From a virus, in the IMG/VR virus record IMGVR_UViG_3300030098_004780, positions 27,117-49,964 of that record: DNA of 22,848 nucleotides. One strand, 5' to 3'. Under the pieces are notes generated by a model. The model worked only from the letters and a program-made list of their open reading frames with translations, did not search any database and had not been told where the DNA came from. Below, piece after piece: positions 14,073 through 20,091 of this stretch (the first letter of the stretch is position 1; every line of letters begins with the position of its first letter). A program made the position numbers and the translations under genes.

Positions 14073-14291
14073 ATGATGAGTGTTTGGGAAACAGAAAGAA
14101 AAGAAATTGCCACATGGTTGTCAGGTTATCTTGCTATGATAAAGAAATGGGTAGATAGAATACTTGATAATGAAGATCACGATGTTAATAAGATTAAAAT
14201 TATAACTCAGATTGATGAGTGGATACAATGGTTAGAGGAAACCAAATTAAAGATTATAAAAATGAAGGATGTAAAAATAGAAAAGGAGTAG
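14073..14291 (+). CDS. Small helical hypothetical protein (72 aa)
   Basis: A 72-residue protein predicted to be almost wholly helical, with regularly spaced Trp (W5, W15, W26, W50, W53) and charged residues. The reading frame also offers an ATG at 14043 in a TAATG overlap. AGGAG at 14064-14068 instead favours 14073 or 14076. Two long helices, the second ending KIIKMKDVKIEKE, could form a coiled coil or hairpin. The stop is two bases before the lipoprotein ATG, whose ribosome site lies in its last codons. Function unknown. Confidence 0.6.
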   Translation: MMSVWETERKEIATWLSGYLAMIKKWVDRILDNEDHDVNKIKIITQIDEWIQWLEETKLKIIKMKDVKIEKE

Positions 14292-14293
14292 CA

Positions 14294-14716
14294 ATGATAA
14301 GGTTATTTTTGTCATTAGTTTTTTTAGTTATCGGTTGTTCAAATCCAGTTGCAGTTGAAGAGGATTGTGAGTGTGTATTTGAAATAACGTCAACTTTGCC
14401 ATCGGTTGGTGGTGTATATCAATTAGAATTTAATCATAACCTACAACAAACCTATTCAGTTTTAGACATCACAACGGAATGTGGTTGGGCTCAACACATA
14501 TCATGGGAATCAAAAGAAATTTATCAAATTGGGTATGACCGGATTAATTTAGTTAATCCGTCAAGTATGACCGATGAAGATGGTAATGCTCATATAGTTT
14601 TTGCTGTTTGGGAAGAATTTATAGATTCAACCATAACTATTTATGGCAGTTACATAGACGACCACGGTCACGAAAAAATAGACTCTGTAAAGGTAGAGGT
14701 TGTAGACAGCGAGTAG
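14294..14716 (+). CDS. Predicted phage lipoprotein with Ig-like body
   Basis: A 140-residue protein with a clear lipoprotein signal peptide: positive R3, hydrophobic LFLSLVFLVIG, and lipobox VIGC with C15 as the acylated cysteine. The S16-N17-P18 after it does not carry the Asp that retains lipoproteins in the inner membrane, so outer-membrane sorting is possible. The mature part starts acidic with Cys-rich DCECVFEI, then short strands to the end (SVKVEVVDSE), like an Ig-type sandwich. AAGGAG stands five bases before the ATG, which was preferred to a longer in-frame start. Phage lipoproteins such as T5 Llp block the phage receptor after infection. A similar exclusion role is a reasonable inference. 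Confidence 0.72.
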   Translation: MIRLFLSLVFLVIGCSNPVAVEEDCECVFEITSTLPSVGGVYQLEFNHNLQQTYSVLDITTECGWAQHISWESKEIYQIGYDRINLVNPSSMTDEDGNAHIVFAVWEEFIDSTITIYGSYIDDHGHEKIDSVKVEVVDSE

Positions 14717-14726
14717 GAGACAAAAG

Positions 14727-14975
14727 ATGAGATGGGTATTAATTGATAAACATGATAATATCGTTGATACAACAGAGTTACACTCTGGTTACGGTAAAAA
14801 AGCAGCAAAAATGTATTTTGTTGGTAGAAAAAGAATAGAGGAAAGTTCTTTTGATAAATTATGGAAAGTTATGTCCGATGAAGAGTATGAATCTGTTTTC
14901 AGAGCTACACTACAAAATAAACAGTATGAATGGTGGAAAGACGAAGAGTCATACCTTGACATAGATAAACCATAA
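14727..14975 (+). CDS. Conserved-looking hypothetical protein (82 aa)
   Basis: An 82-residue soluble protein. It opens with a hairpin of strands (RWVLIDKHDNIVDTTEL) and a glycine turn (HSGYGKKAAKMYFVGRK). Helices ending EWWKDEESYLDI follow. The start has AGGAG seven bases upstream. I recall similar short proteins in T4-like marine phages without a known role. Its last codons contain CTTGACA, but no matching -10 box was found at a normal distance. Confidence 0.65.
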   Translation: MRWVLIDKHDNIVDTTELHSGYGKKAAKMYFVGRKRIEESSFDKLWKVMSDEEYESVFRATLQNKQYEWWKDEESYLDIDKP

Positions 14976-15022
14976 AACTCTGTCATATTGTCATTAAAAA
15001 ATTATTGGAACAGTTATTGTAC

Positions 15023-15057
15023 TATATAGGTAAGAACATCGCCACAAAGTGGGATGT
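15023..15057 (+). promoter_or_regulatory. hsp20 leader: -10-like box and 5' hairpin
   Basis: This is the leader in the 116-base gap before hsp20. TATATA at 15023-15028 is a -10-like box without a good -35 box. Close behind is a hairpin: ACATC (15036-15040), a bulged G, CCAC (15042-15045), loop AAA, GTGG (15049-15052), GATGT (15053-15057). The nine-pair stem would sit at or next to the mRNA 5' end if transcription starts near 15034. It does not pair with the ribosome site at 15080-15084. A transcript-stabilising stem or a protein site is more likely than a ribosome-masking thermosensor. No T-run follows. Confidence 0.45.
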
Positions 15058-15091
15058 CGTTAGTTCAAATGAATAACATAGGAGTAGTACA

Positions 15092-15568
15092 ATGACAAAA
15101 GTCACATTTCATAGAGGATTGCCTGTAATCGATAGGGAATCATTTTTAACACCATTCGATAAGATGTTTGATGATATAGTATCAACATCTTTTCCACAAA
15201 TCAATGAACAAGTCGGAGTTACACCTTTTAGTAATTCAGCATATCCAAAAGTCAACGTATACGAATACGATGATAAGGTTGGTTTAGTTGCTGAGATTCC
15301 TGGTCTTGATAAGAAGGACTTAAACGTTGAAGTAGAAGATGGAACTCTAACTATATCAGGTGAGAAACATCGTGGTGTATTTGATGAAGCAAAAGCTAAA
15401 GTGCTTCGTAGAGAGTTGAAACACTCTTCATTTAAAAGGTCATTCACCTTGGGGGAATTATTAGATGGAGATAATATCTCTGCTAATTTCAAGGATGGAA
15501 TCCTTTCAGTAGAAATTCCGAAAGTAGAACCCGAACTACCGAAGAAGAACATCGTGAAAATCAAGTGA
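15092..15568 (+). CDS. hsp20: Hsp20/alpha-crystallin small heat-shock protein
   Basis: A 158-residue small heat-shock protein that binds unfolding proteins as an ATP-independent holdase. The alpha-crystallin domain runs from about residue 50 to 145: YPKVNVYEYDD, then AEIPGLDKKDLNVEVEDG, LTISGEKH, a loop with charged residues, SSFKRSFTLGE, and FKDGILSVEIPK. The C-terminal VKIK supplies a weak [IV]x[IV] motif used in oligomer assembly. The ATG has a GGAG site at 15081-15084. Hsp20 is a common gene in T4-like marine phages, where a role in folding or assembling virion or host proteins is suspected. Its own leader contains a hairpin. Confidence 0.93.
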   Translation: MTKVTFHRGLPVIDRESFLTPFDKMFDDIVSTSFPQINEQVGVTPFSNSAYPKVNVYEYDDKVGLVAEIPGLDKKDLNVEVEDGTLTISGEKHRGVFDEAKAKVLRRELKHSSFKRSFTLGELLDGDNISANFKDGILSVEIPKVEPELPKKNIVKIK

Positions 15569-15747
15569 AAATAGTCTCCGTAGGAGATAATGGTTATATC
15601 GTTCTCGGTGTTGTGTCGGTCAATACTTCGTTCTCTACTGAAGAGTTAAAGAGTCAATGGAGATTGGCCGACACTATTTTACGAAAAGATAATGATTGGT
15701 ATGTATGTATGAAAATAATTGACACAGAATTTTATGAAAAAAATTGA
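15565..15747 (+). CDS. Small hypothetical protein (60 aa)
   Basis: A 60-residue protein beginning at GTG in a GTGA overlap with hsp20, without a ribosome site of its own. It starts with strands (MKIVSVGDNGYIVLGVVSV), continues with a helix (TEELKSQWRLADTILR) and ends with a strand. This is a compact alpha-beta pattern. No family is recognised. Its end overlaps the glyoxalase-fold gene by 14 bases. Translation is probably coupled with hsp20. Confidence 0.6.
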   Translation: MKIVSVGDNGYIVLGVVSVNTSFSTEELKSQWRLADTILRKDNDWYVCMKIIDTEFYEKN

Positions 15748-16015
15748 TCATATTGCCATTCAAGTAAATAATATTAAAGAATCTGTTGCTTGGTATCATG
15801 ATAATTACGATTGTCGAATTTTATATAGTGACGATACATGGGCATTTTTACAGTTCGACAATATTAAATTAGCATTAGTTACAGAAGACGAGCATCCTTA
15901 TCATATAGCATTCGAAGTGGAGGAAGTTGTTGGTAAAAAACACAGAGATGGTAGTGTAAGTAAGTACATTGAAGATCCAAGTGGTAACAAAATAGAGTTA
16001 ATAAAATATGAATAA
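15734..16015 (+). CDS. Glyoxalase/VOC-fold metalloprotein
   Basis: A 93-residue, single-unit member of the vicinal oxygen chelate fold. The family's metal ligands appear at their usual places: H6 in KIDHIAIQV, H57 in HPYHIAFEV, and E88 in EDPSGNKIELI. This would be half of a glyoxalase-type dimer site. It could act on methylglyoxal-type adducts or another small molecule, and the reaction is not readable. The ATG at 15734 was chosen over an upstream TTG. It overlaps the previous gene by 14 bases. Glyoxalase-fold genes are known in marine phages. A promoter for the following gene lies directly after the stop. Confidence 0.75.
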   Translation: MKKIDHIAIQVNNIKESVAWYHDNYDCRILYSDDTWAFLQFDNIKLALVTEDEHPYHIAFEVEEVVGKKHRDGSVSKYIEDPSGNKIELIKYE

Positions 16016-16020
16016 AATAC

Positions 16021-16050
16021 TTGACTTATATAGTTATTTAAAAGTATATT
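16021..16050 (+). promoter_or_regulatory. Sigma70-type promoter before 16099 gene
   Basis: TTGACT at 16021-16026, an 18-base spacer and TATATT at 16045-16050. Transcription would start near 16057, where an in-frame ATG happens to stand. A ribosome site, AAGGAG at 16086-16091, then precedes the ATG at 16099. The leader is therefore about 42 bases and the later start is preferred. The -35 word CTTGAC and the -10 TATATT match the deformylase promoter. Confidence 0.65.
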
Positions 16051-16098
16051 ATTGTTATGAAACAAAAACAACCAGAAAACAAAGAAAGGAGATTTGAA

Positions 16099-16506
16099 AT
16101 GAATGGTGGTTATTTTATTGATGGAATCCCATATATGGATTGTAAGATAACAGGCGAACCAGTTCGTAACGTAGGTGTGGAGGCTACATCTGTTATGGGT
16201 AGTAGAGCCCTTACGGTTCGAATGAACAAAATGTTTCCTGAACAAAGTAAACCCACAAGAGTTAAAACAGGTCGTCCATCAGGATGGCATTTTATGAATG
16301 AGTATGTTGATGCTGATGGAAATGTTTTTCATAAGGGTAAAGAACAACCTGATTTAAAAGGTACTTTACCACCTACTAAAATCAAACCCAAAAAGAAAGC
16401 AAAGCGTAGAACGAAAGAAGAAATACTTCTGGCAAGACACGAAAAGAAGAAGAAAGTTTTAAAGAAAGCGAAGACTAAACTACAGAAAAAGATTACCAGG
16501 AGATAA
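16099..16506 (+). CDS. Hypothetical protein with lysine-rich tail
   Basis: A 135-residue protein. The first 85 residues are a compact polar domain with one Cys-x-x-x-Gly pattern (MDCKITGEPVRNVGVEATSVMGSRAL). The last 45 are extremely rich in Lys and Arg (KKKAKRRTKEEILL, KKKKVLKKAKTKLQKKITRR), likely a nucleic-acid-binding tail. The segment TGRPSGWHF in the middle resembles an AT-hook core (GRP), but only one copy exists. The ATG at 16099 has AAGGAG seven bases upstream; an in-frame ATG at 16057 lies at the predicted transcription start. I recall related proteins in marine T4-like phages of unknown role. Confidence 0.65.
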   Translation: MNGGYFIDGIPYMDCKITGEPVRNVGVEATSVMGSRALTVRMNKMFPEQSKPTRVKTGRPSGWHFMNEYVDADGNVFHKGKEQPDLKGTLPPTKIKPKKKAKRRTKEEILLARHEKKKKVLKKAKTKLQKKITRR

Positions 16507-16508
16507 TA

Positions 16509-16895
16509 ATGGGTAAACAAGTAAAGAAACATGGTTACAGCTGTAAATTAGTGAGGGTTGTCGATGGTGACACTTGTGATGCTATGATAGATTTAGGATT
16601 TGATGTTTGGGTTAAATCAAGGATAAGATTCTATGGTGTAGACACTTGGGAGTCAAGAACAAGAGACTTAGAAGAAAAAGCTAAAGGGTTAGAAGCAAAA
16701 GCTTATGTAAAAGACCTTTTAGAAAATTCTGATGATGGTAAGTTCAGCATCATATCACATGGTAGAGGTAAGTATGGTCGTGTTCTCGGAGAGATATTTG
16801 TTAAGGGACACGAGAAGTCAGTTAATGAATTATTAAAGGAGAACGGACATGCCTACGAGTATCACGGCGAAAAGAAAAAAGTCTTTGGTGGGTGA
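16509..16895 (+). CDS. Staphylococcal-type thermonuclease
   Basis: A 128-residue staphylococcal nuclease homologue that should cut DNA and RNA using calcium. The active-site set is complete: VVDGDT with D19 and D21 at the first acidic site, RIRFYGVDTWES with R40, D45, T46 and E48 (matching Arg35, Asp40, Thr41, Glu43 of the Staphylococcus enzyme), and GKYGRVLGE with R91 (matching Arg87). No signal peptide is present, so the enzyme would act in the infected cell, perhaps on host DNA or for nucleotide recycling. The last 47 bases overlap a small gene in another frame at 16849. Confidence 0.92.
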   Translation: MGKQVKKHGYSCKLVRVVDGDTCDAMIDLGFDVWVKSRIRFYGVDTWESRTRDLEEKAKGLEAKAYVKDLLENSDDGKFSIISHGRGKYGRVLGEIFVKGHEKSVNELLKENGHAYEYHGEKKKVFGG

Positions 16896-16968
16896 TATTT
16901 CATTATTAGAACTGAAAAGAAGAGTAGGCTCACCCAAACTAAATTTCGGTAAAATAAATAAAAAATAA
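16849..16968 (+). CDS. Small basic protein overlapping the nuclease gene (39 aa)
   Basis: A 39-residue reading frame in a different frame, starting 47 bases before the end of the nuclease gene. It is preceded by a strong AGGAG at 16837-16841, seven bases before its ATG. Such a well-spaced site inside another coding sequence is unlikely by chance. The protein is basic, with a short helix (SLLELKRRVG) and a Lys-rich end (FGKINKK). No family is recognised. An eight-base gap with its GAGGT ribosome site separates it from the next gene. Confidence 0.65.
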   Translation: MPTSITAKRKKSLVGDISLLELKRRVGSPKLNFGKINKK

Positions 16969-16976
16969 GAGGTTAT

Positions 16977-17123
16977 ATGGCAAAAGCTAAAGGTGGTTTT
17001 GGTTCTGAAAGAGTAACCAAAGCCAAAAAGAAAACAAGACAAGGACAAGGCCGAGGCACAAAATTTAGTACGAGAGTTGGTTCAAAGAGATTCAAGAAAA
17101 AATACAGAGGACAAGGTAGATGA
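16977..17123 (+). CDS. Small Gly/Arg/Lys-rich protein (48 aa)
   Basis: A 48-residue protein built almost only from Lys, Arg, Gly, Gln, Ser and Thr, with hardly any hydrophobic residues or acidic ones. Repeated RQGQGRG and YRGQGR patterns look like RGG-type RNA-binding or disordered protamine-like sequence. The ATG follows GAGGTTAT. Its stop is in an ATGA overlap with thyX, so the two are probably co-translated. It may bind nucleic acid; whether DNA or RNA is not known. Confidence 0.6.
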   Translation: MAKAKGGFGSERVTKAKKKTRQGQGRGTKFSTRVGSKRFKKKYRGQGR

Positions 17124-17824
17124 TTAAATCCGATGTTTTGGACAAGGGTTTCATAGAGGTCATTGATTCACTCGGTAATGATTTGACCGTAGTTAATTCT
17201 GCTCGTGTATCATTCGGTAAGAGAAAAGAAAAGTGGGATAAGTCAGATGAAAGATTAGTTCGTTATTTGGCGAAACACAAACACTATTCTCCATTCAGAC
17301 ATCTACAAGTTCAGTTTCATATCAAAGCACCAGAGTTTGTAATGAGACAATGGTACAAACATGTAGTTGGTATTGAGACTACATCTAACTCATCTGCTAA
17401 AGACCACGCTTGGAACGAGATAAGTGGTAGATATGTAGAGGTTGAGGACTTTTACCACCCTTCAGTTTGGAGAAAACAATCAGATGATAACAAACAAGCA
17501 AGTGAAGGTGTGTTAGATGATTTACAACAAAAAAGAATGAATGATACTTACAATGAGTTGATGAGACAAGTTGAGATGGCATATGATAGAATGATTGACG
17601 TTGGAATTGCCAAAGAACAGGCAAGAATAGTTTTGCCACTAAATCAATACACCGAAGTATATTGGACAGCATCATTTCAAGCTATTATGAATTTCATTGA
17701 GTTAAGAAATGAAAAGACATCGCAATGGGAAATACAAGAGTATGCTAAAGTATTGTTAGAACAAATGAAAGAAGTGTTTCCAAAAACAACTGAATTATGG
17801 AGTGAAGCTCATGGATGGGTATAA
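17120..17824 (+). CDS. thyX: Flavin-dependent thymidylate synthase ThyX
   Basis: A 234-residue FAD-dependent thymidylate synthase, which makes dTMP from dUMP with methylene-tetrahydrofolate and NADPH. The N-terminal ARVSFGKR, the SPFRHLQVQFHI strand and RQWYKHVVG (76-84) are present. The second half of the ThyX signature, NEISGRY at 99-105, follows. ARIVLPLNQYTEVYWT at 168-183 and NFIELR at 191-196 complete the substrate-binding regions. The classic RHRxxSxNE signature is altered: KHV replaces RHR, and about 14 residues (GIETTSNSSAKDHA) are inserted before NE. Phage forms often show this. It would feed phage DNA synthesis with thymidylate independently of the host. It overlaps apt by 14 bases. 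Confidence 0.93.
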   Translation: MIKSDVLDKGFIEVIDSLGNDLTVVNSARVSFGKRKEKWDKSDERLVRYLAKHKHYSPFRHLQVQFHIKAPEFVMRQWYKHVVGIETTSNSSAKDHAWNEISGRYVEVEDFYHPSVWRKQSDDNKQASEGVLDDLQQKRMNDTYNELMRQVEMAYDRMIDVGIAKEQARIVLPLNQYTEVYWTASFQAIMNFIELRNEKTSQWEIQEYAKVLLEQMKEVFPKTTELWSEAHGWV

Positions 17825-18308
17825 AAGATTTATAAAAGAAGTACCAGACTTTCCAATCAAAGGTGTAAATTTTAAAGACATATCACCATTACTGGCAGAC
17901 CAACAAATGTTTTTAGAAGCAATAGTTGACATGGGTAGAAGAGTTAGAAATCCTGATTATTGGGTTGGGATAGACTCTCGTGGTTACTTATTTTCTTCAG
18001 CACTTGCTACTCAGTTTGGTGGTGGTGTGATTTGTGCGAGAAAAGAAGGTAAAACACCTGGTGAAAAAATCTCAGTAAGTTATGAACTTGAATACGGTGG
18101 TGCAACTTTAGAGATGCAAGAAGGCGAGGGTGAAGTGGTTATCGTAGATGATGTATTAGCAACAGGTGGGACATTACAAGCTACTAATAATTTAGCAGAG
18201 CAAGCTGGTTATAAAGTGGTTGGTAATTTAGTATTAGTTGATTTAAAGTATGTTCCAAGAGTCGATAATTTTAACTTAGATGTGAGGTCAATAGTTCAAT
18301 ATGCCTAG
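17811..18308 (+). CDS. apt: Adenine phosphoribosyltransferase
   Basis: A 165-residue adenine phosphoribosyltransferase that joins adenine to PRPP to give AMP. The N-terminal DFPIKGVNFKDISPLL at 13-28 is characteristic of the adenine-specific enzymes, as is the middle SRGYLF. ARKEGKTPGEKISVSYELEYG at 76-96 forms the flexible active-site loop region. The PRPP motif VVIVDDVLATGGT lies at 109-121. The start ATG at 17811 has GGAG eight bases upstream and is preferred to an upstream GTG. It lies between thyX and phoH, two genes before a nucleosidase that could release adenine, so the pair may recycle it. Confidence 0.9.
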   Translation: MDGYKRFIKEVPDFPIKGVNFKDISPLLADQQMFLEAIVDMGRRVRNPDYWVGIDSRGYLFSSALATQFGGGVICARKEGKTPGEKISVSYELEYGGATLEMQEGEGEVVIVDDVLATGGTLQATNNLAEQAGYKVVGNLVLVDLKYVPRVDNFNLDVRSIVQYA

Positions 18309-19026
18309 AAAACAGATTGGTGCAATTCCAAAAATAGTAAATAATTTCAAACCAAAAACAAGTAATCAAAATACGTTTTATAATATAATTGGCGATGATG
18401 AAACACAATTAATATTATGTCACGGTATAGCTGGTACAGGTAAGACCTATGTCTCAATATATAAGGCTTTACAAGATGTGTTGAGGAGAGGCACACCGTA
18501 CAATAAACTAATCATTATTAATCCAACCGTAGACGTTGGTAATGAAGACAAGTTAGGTTTTCTACCTGGCGAGTTGTCATCAAAGATACAGCAATACAAC
18601 GAGTCTACGTTTACTATCTTGGATAAAATTATTGGAAAGGCAAGAGCCACTAAAATGATACAAGATGGTAAGTTAGAGATTGGTGTCCTAAACTTTCTGA
18701 GGGGAGTTAACTTGGAGAACTGTTATGTGATACTTGACGAGGCTCAAAATGTATCACCAATGCAAATCAAGACTTTGATGACAAGAATATCAGAAGATTG
18801 TAAAATGATTATACAAGGTGATATGTCACAATGTGACAAGTATAAAGCTAACGGAGTTACGGCTTATGAAAAGAGTGGGTTCTATGATGCTTGGTTTAGA
18901 CTGAAAAATGTAGAGGGTGTCAATCATATGGCTTTCAACAGAGAAGATTGTGTCCGGCATCCTTTGGTAAAGAGAATATTAAAAACATACGAGGACGAAC
19001 ACGAGATTGATTTAAGTCATGACTAA
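18301..19026 (+). CDS. phoH: PhoH-family ATPase
   Basis: A 241-residue PhoH-like P-loop ATPase. Walker A is GIAGTGKT at 42-49 and Walker B VILDEAQN at 143-150. GFLPG at 86-90 and the sensor-like QGDMSQCD at 172-179 are typical of PhoH proteins. It lacks the N-terminal PIN domain of PhoH2 forms. PhoH is widespread in marine phages and often linked with phosphate stress; its molecular activity (RNA helicase or nuclease partner) remains unsettled. It overlaps apt by eight bases and ends in TAATG shared with the next gene. No pho box was recognised. Confidence 0.93.
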   Translation: MPRKQIGAIPKIVNNFKPKTSNQNTFYNIIGDDETQLILCHGIAGTGKTYVSIYKALQDVLRRGTPYNKLIIINPTVDVGNEDKLGFLPGELSSKIQQYNESTFTILDKIIGKARATKMIQDGKLEIGVLNFLRGVNLENCYVILDEAQNVSPMQIKTLMTRISEDCKMIIQGDMSQCDKYKANGVTAYEKSGFYDAWFRLKNVEGVNHMAFNREDCVRHPLVKRILKTYEDEHEIDLSHD

Positions 19027-19730
19027 TGCTATCTCGTGAGTTTTTGATAGAAAGGGGATATTGTTGTGGAAATGGTTGTTTAATGTGTCCATACATCCCA
19101 AAACACATAAAAGGTAATAAGGTTATGAGAAGAAACATACTAATAGTATCAGCACTTGATGTGGAAACGCAAGGTCAGTTAGAGGATTGGAAACCACATA
19201 ATTTGTTGATTACTGGTGTTGGTAAGGTAAATGCTACTTACAAACTAACAAAAAGGTTAGCAGTAGAGGGTAGTATTGATTATGATGCCAGAATAAATCT
19301 TGTTATAAATTATGGAACTGCTGGTTCACGAAAGATTAAAAAGAAAACCTTAGTTGATTGTACCAAGTTTATACAACGAGATATGGATGTTACAGGTCTT
19401 GGATTCATGAGAGGTGAAACACCATTTGAAGATAAACCACCGATAACTATTGAATCCACAAGTGAGTTTAATCCTATAGGTAGAAAAGCTACTTGTGGTA
19501 GTGGAGATAACTTTGTAGAAGATAGAAGTCAATATTATGGTGAAGTTGTAGATATGGAGGCATATGCTCTTGCTAAAGTATGTCACCATTATAATGTCCC
19601 TTTTATATCATTTAAATATATTACTGATGGTGCTGATGAACAAGCACACGAAGATTGGGAAGCAAACTTGGCTGATGGTATTATAGAATTTAAGGAAAAA
19701 GTGCTTGACAAATTACCAAAATCTTTGTAA
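19026..19730 (+). CDS. CCGxxCxxCPY cysteine module fused to MTA/SAH-type nucleosidase
   Basis: A 234-residue two-part protein. Residues 4-27 contain REFLIERGYCCGNGCLMCPY, the cysteine signature of the short DUF5522-type proteins, with C13, C14, C18 and C21. A basic linker leads into a nucleoside phosphorylase/nucleosidase domain from about residue 37: LIVSALDVE, GVGKVNAT at 64-71 (as in MTA/SAH nucleosidases), NYGTAGS, CTKFIQRDMDV, CGSGDNFV, VDMEAYALA with E178, and TDGAD with D201. These match the catalytic and ribose-binding sites of MTA/SAH nucleosidases, which release adenine. A ribosome-like AAGG occurs before the internal ATG at 19123, so a short form is possible. The fusion reads in one frame without a stop. 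Confidence 0.8.
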   Translation: MLSREFLIERGYCCGNGCLMCPYIPKHIKGNKVMRRNILIVSALDVETQGQLEDWKPHNLLITGVGKVNATYKLTKRLAVEGSIDYDARINLVINYGTAGSRKIKKKTLVDCTKFIQRDMDVTGLGFMRGETPFEDKPPITIESTSEFNPIGRKATCGSGDNFVEDRSQYYGEVVDMEAYALAKVCHHYNVPFISFKYITDGADEQAHEDWEANLADGIIEFKEKVLDKLPKSL

Positions 19731-19733
19731 ATT
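19705..19733 (+). promoter_or_regulatory. Sigma70-type promoter before 19757 gene
   Basis: TTGACA at 19705-19710, 17-base spacer, TAAATT at 19728-19733. It lies in the last codons of the nucleosidase gene (within GTGCTTGACA). Transcription should start near 19740, leaving a leader of about 17 bases with AAGGAT before the ATG at 19757. This could drive the small genes, the DNA methyltransferase and the modification genes after it. Confidence 0.65.
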
Positions 19734-19756
19734 AGTAAAATTAATAAGGATAAACT

Positions 19757-19966
19757 ATGATGACATACCGAGAGTATAAACCAACTTGGTTACAGCAAAC
19801 AATATTTGTAGATACATATGGTAGGGAGTACAACCTATCTGATGTACCTATGACCATGATGACGCGAGAAGAAGCTTACACCAAACGAGGATTAACCGAA
19901 GAACAAATAGATGAGATTTACGAAGAGTGGATTTCAGAAGAATTAAAAGATGAGGAGAATGAATAA
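19757..19966 (+). CDS. Small acidic hypothetical protein (69 aa)
   Basis: A 69-residue protein with a strand-rich start (REYKPTWLQQTIFVDTYG) and an acidic helical end (LTEEQIDEIYEEWISEELKDEENE). It is probably soluble. Two adjacent ATGs at 19757 and 19760 could serve as start, with AAGGAT upstream. It lies behind its own promoter and ends in TAATG shared with the next gene. No domain is recognised. Confidence 0.6.
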   Translation: MMTYREYKPTWLQQTIFVDTYGREYNLSDVPMTMMTREEAYTKRGLTEEQIDEIYEEWISEELKDEENE

Positions 19967-20091
19967 TGGCAAAGAAAAGTAAAGGTCAATTTGACAACTA
20001 CAAAACTTTCACCTTGAAAGATGGAACTAAGTTTTTAGCTCGTGATGAACATGATGCCAAACTATATCGTCAAAAGGTAGGTGATGAGTAA
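19966..20091 (+). CDS. Small hypothetical protein (41 aa)
   Basis: A 41-residue basic-then-acidic protein whose ATG lies in a TAATG overlap. Strands KTFTLKDGTKFLARD and a short final helix suggest a small beta-hairpin fold. The end overlaps the methyltransferase start by eight bases, and its final codons carry the ribosome-like AAGGTAGG for that gene. No family is recognised. Confidence 0.55.
   Translation: MAKKSKGQFDNYKTFTLKDGTKFLARDEHDAKLYRQKVGDE

Noticed and set aside
14956-14989. TTGACA upstream of hsp20
   Set aside because: No acceptable -10 box at 16-18 bases; the nearest AT-rich hexamer is too far away.
15036-15084. ROSE-type RNA thermometer for hsp20
   Set aside because: The hairpin is real, but nothing upstream in the leader is complementary to the GGAG ribosome site.
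15109-15564. Long open frame on the minus strand over hsp20
   Set aside because: It mirrors the coding sequence of a clear Hsp20 and has no recognisable protein motif; other minus-strand frames are likewise shadows.
17120-17824. Thymidylate synthase as a source of hydroxymethylated bases
   Set aside because: The protein is ThyX, not a ThyA-like hydroxymethylase, so it does not support hydroxymethyl DNA by itself.
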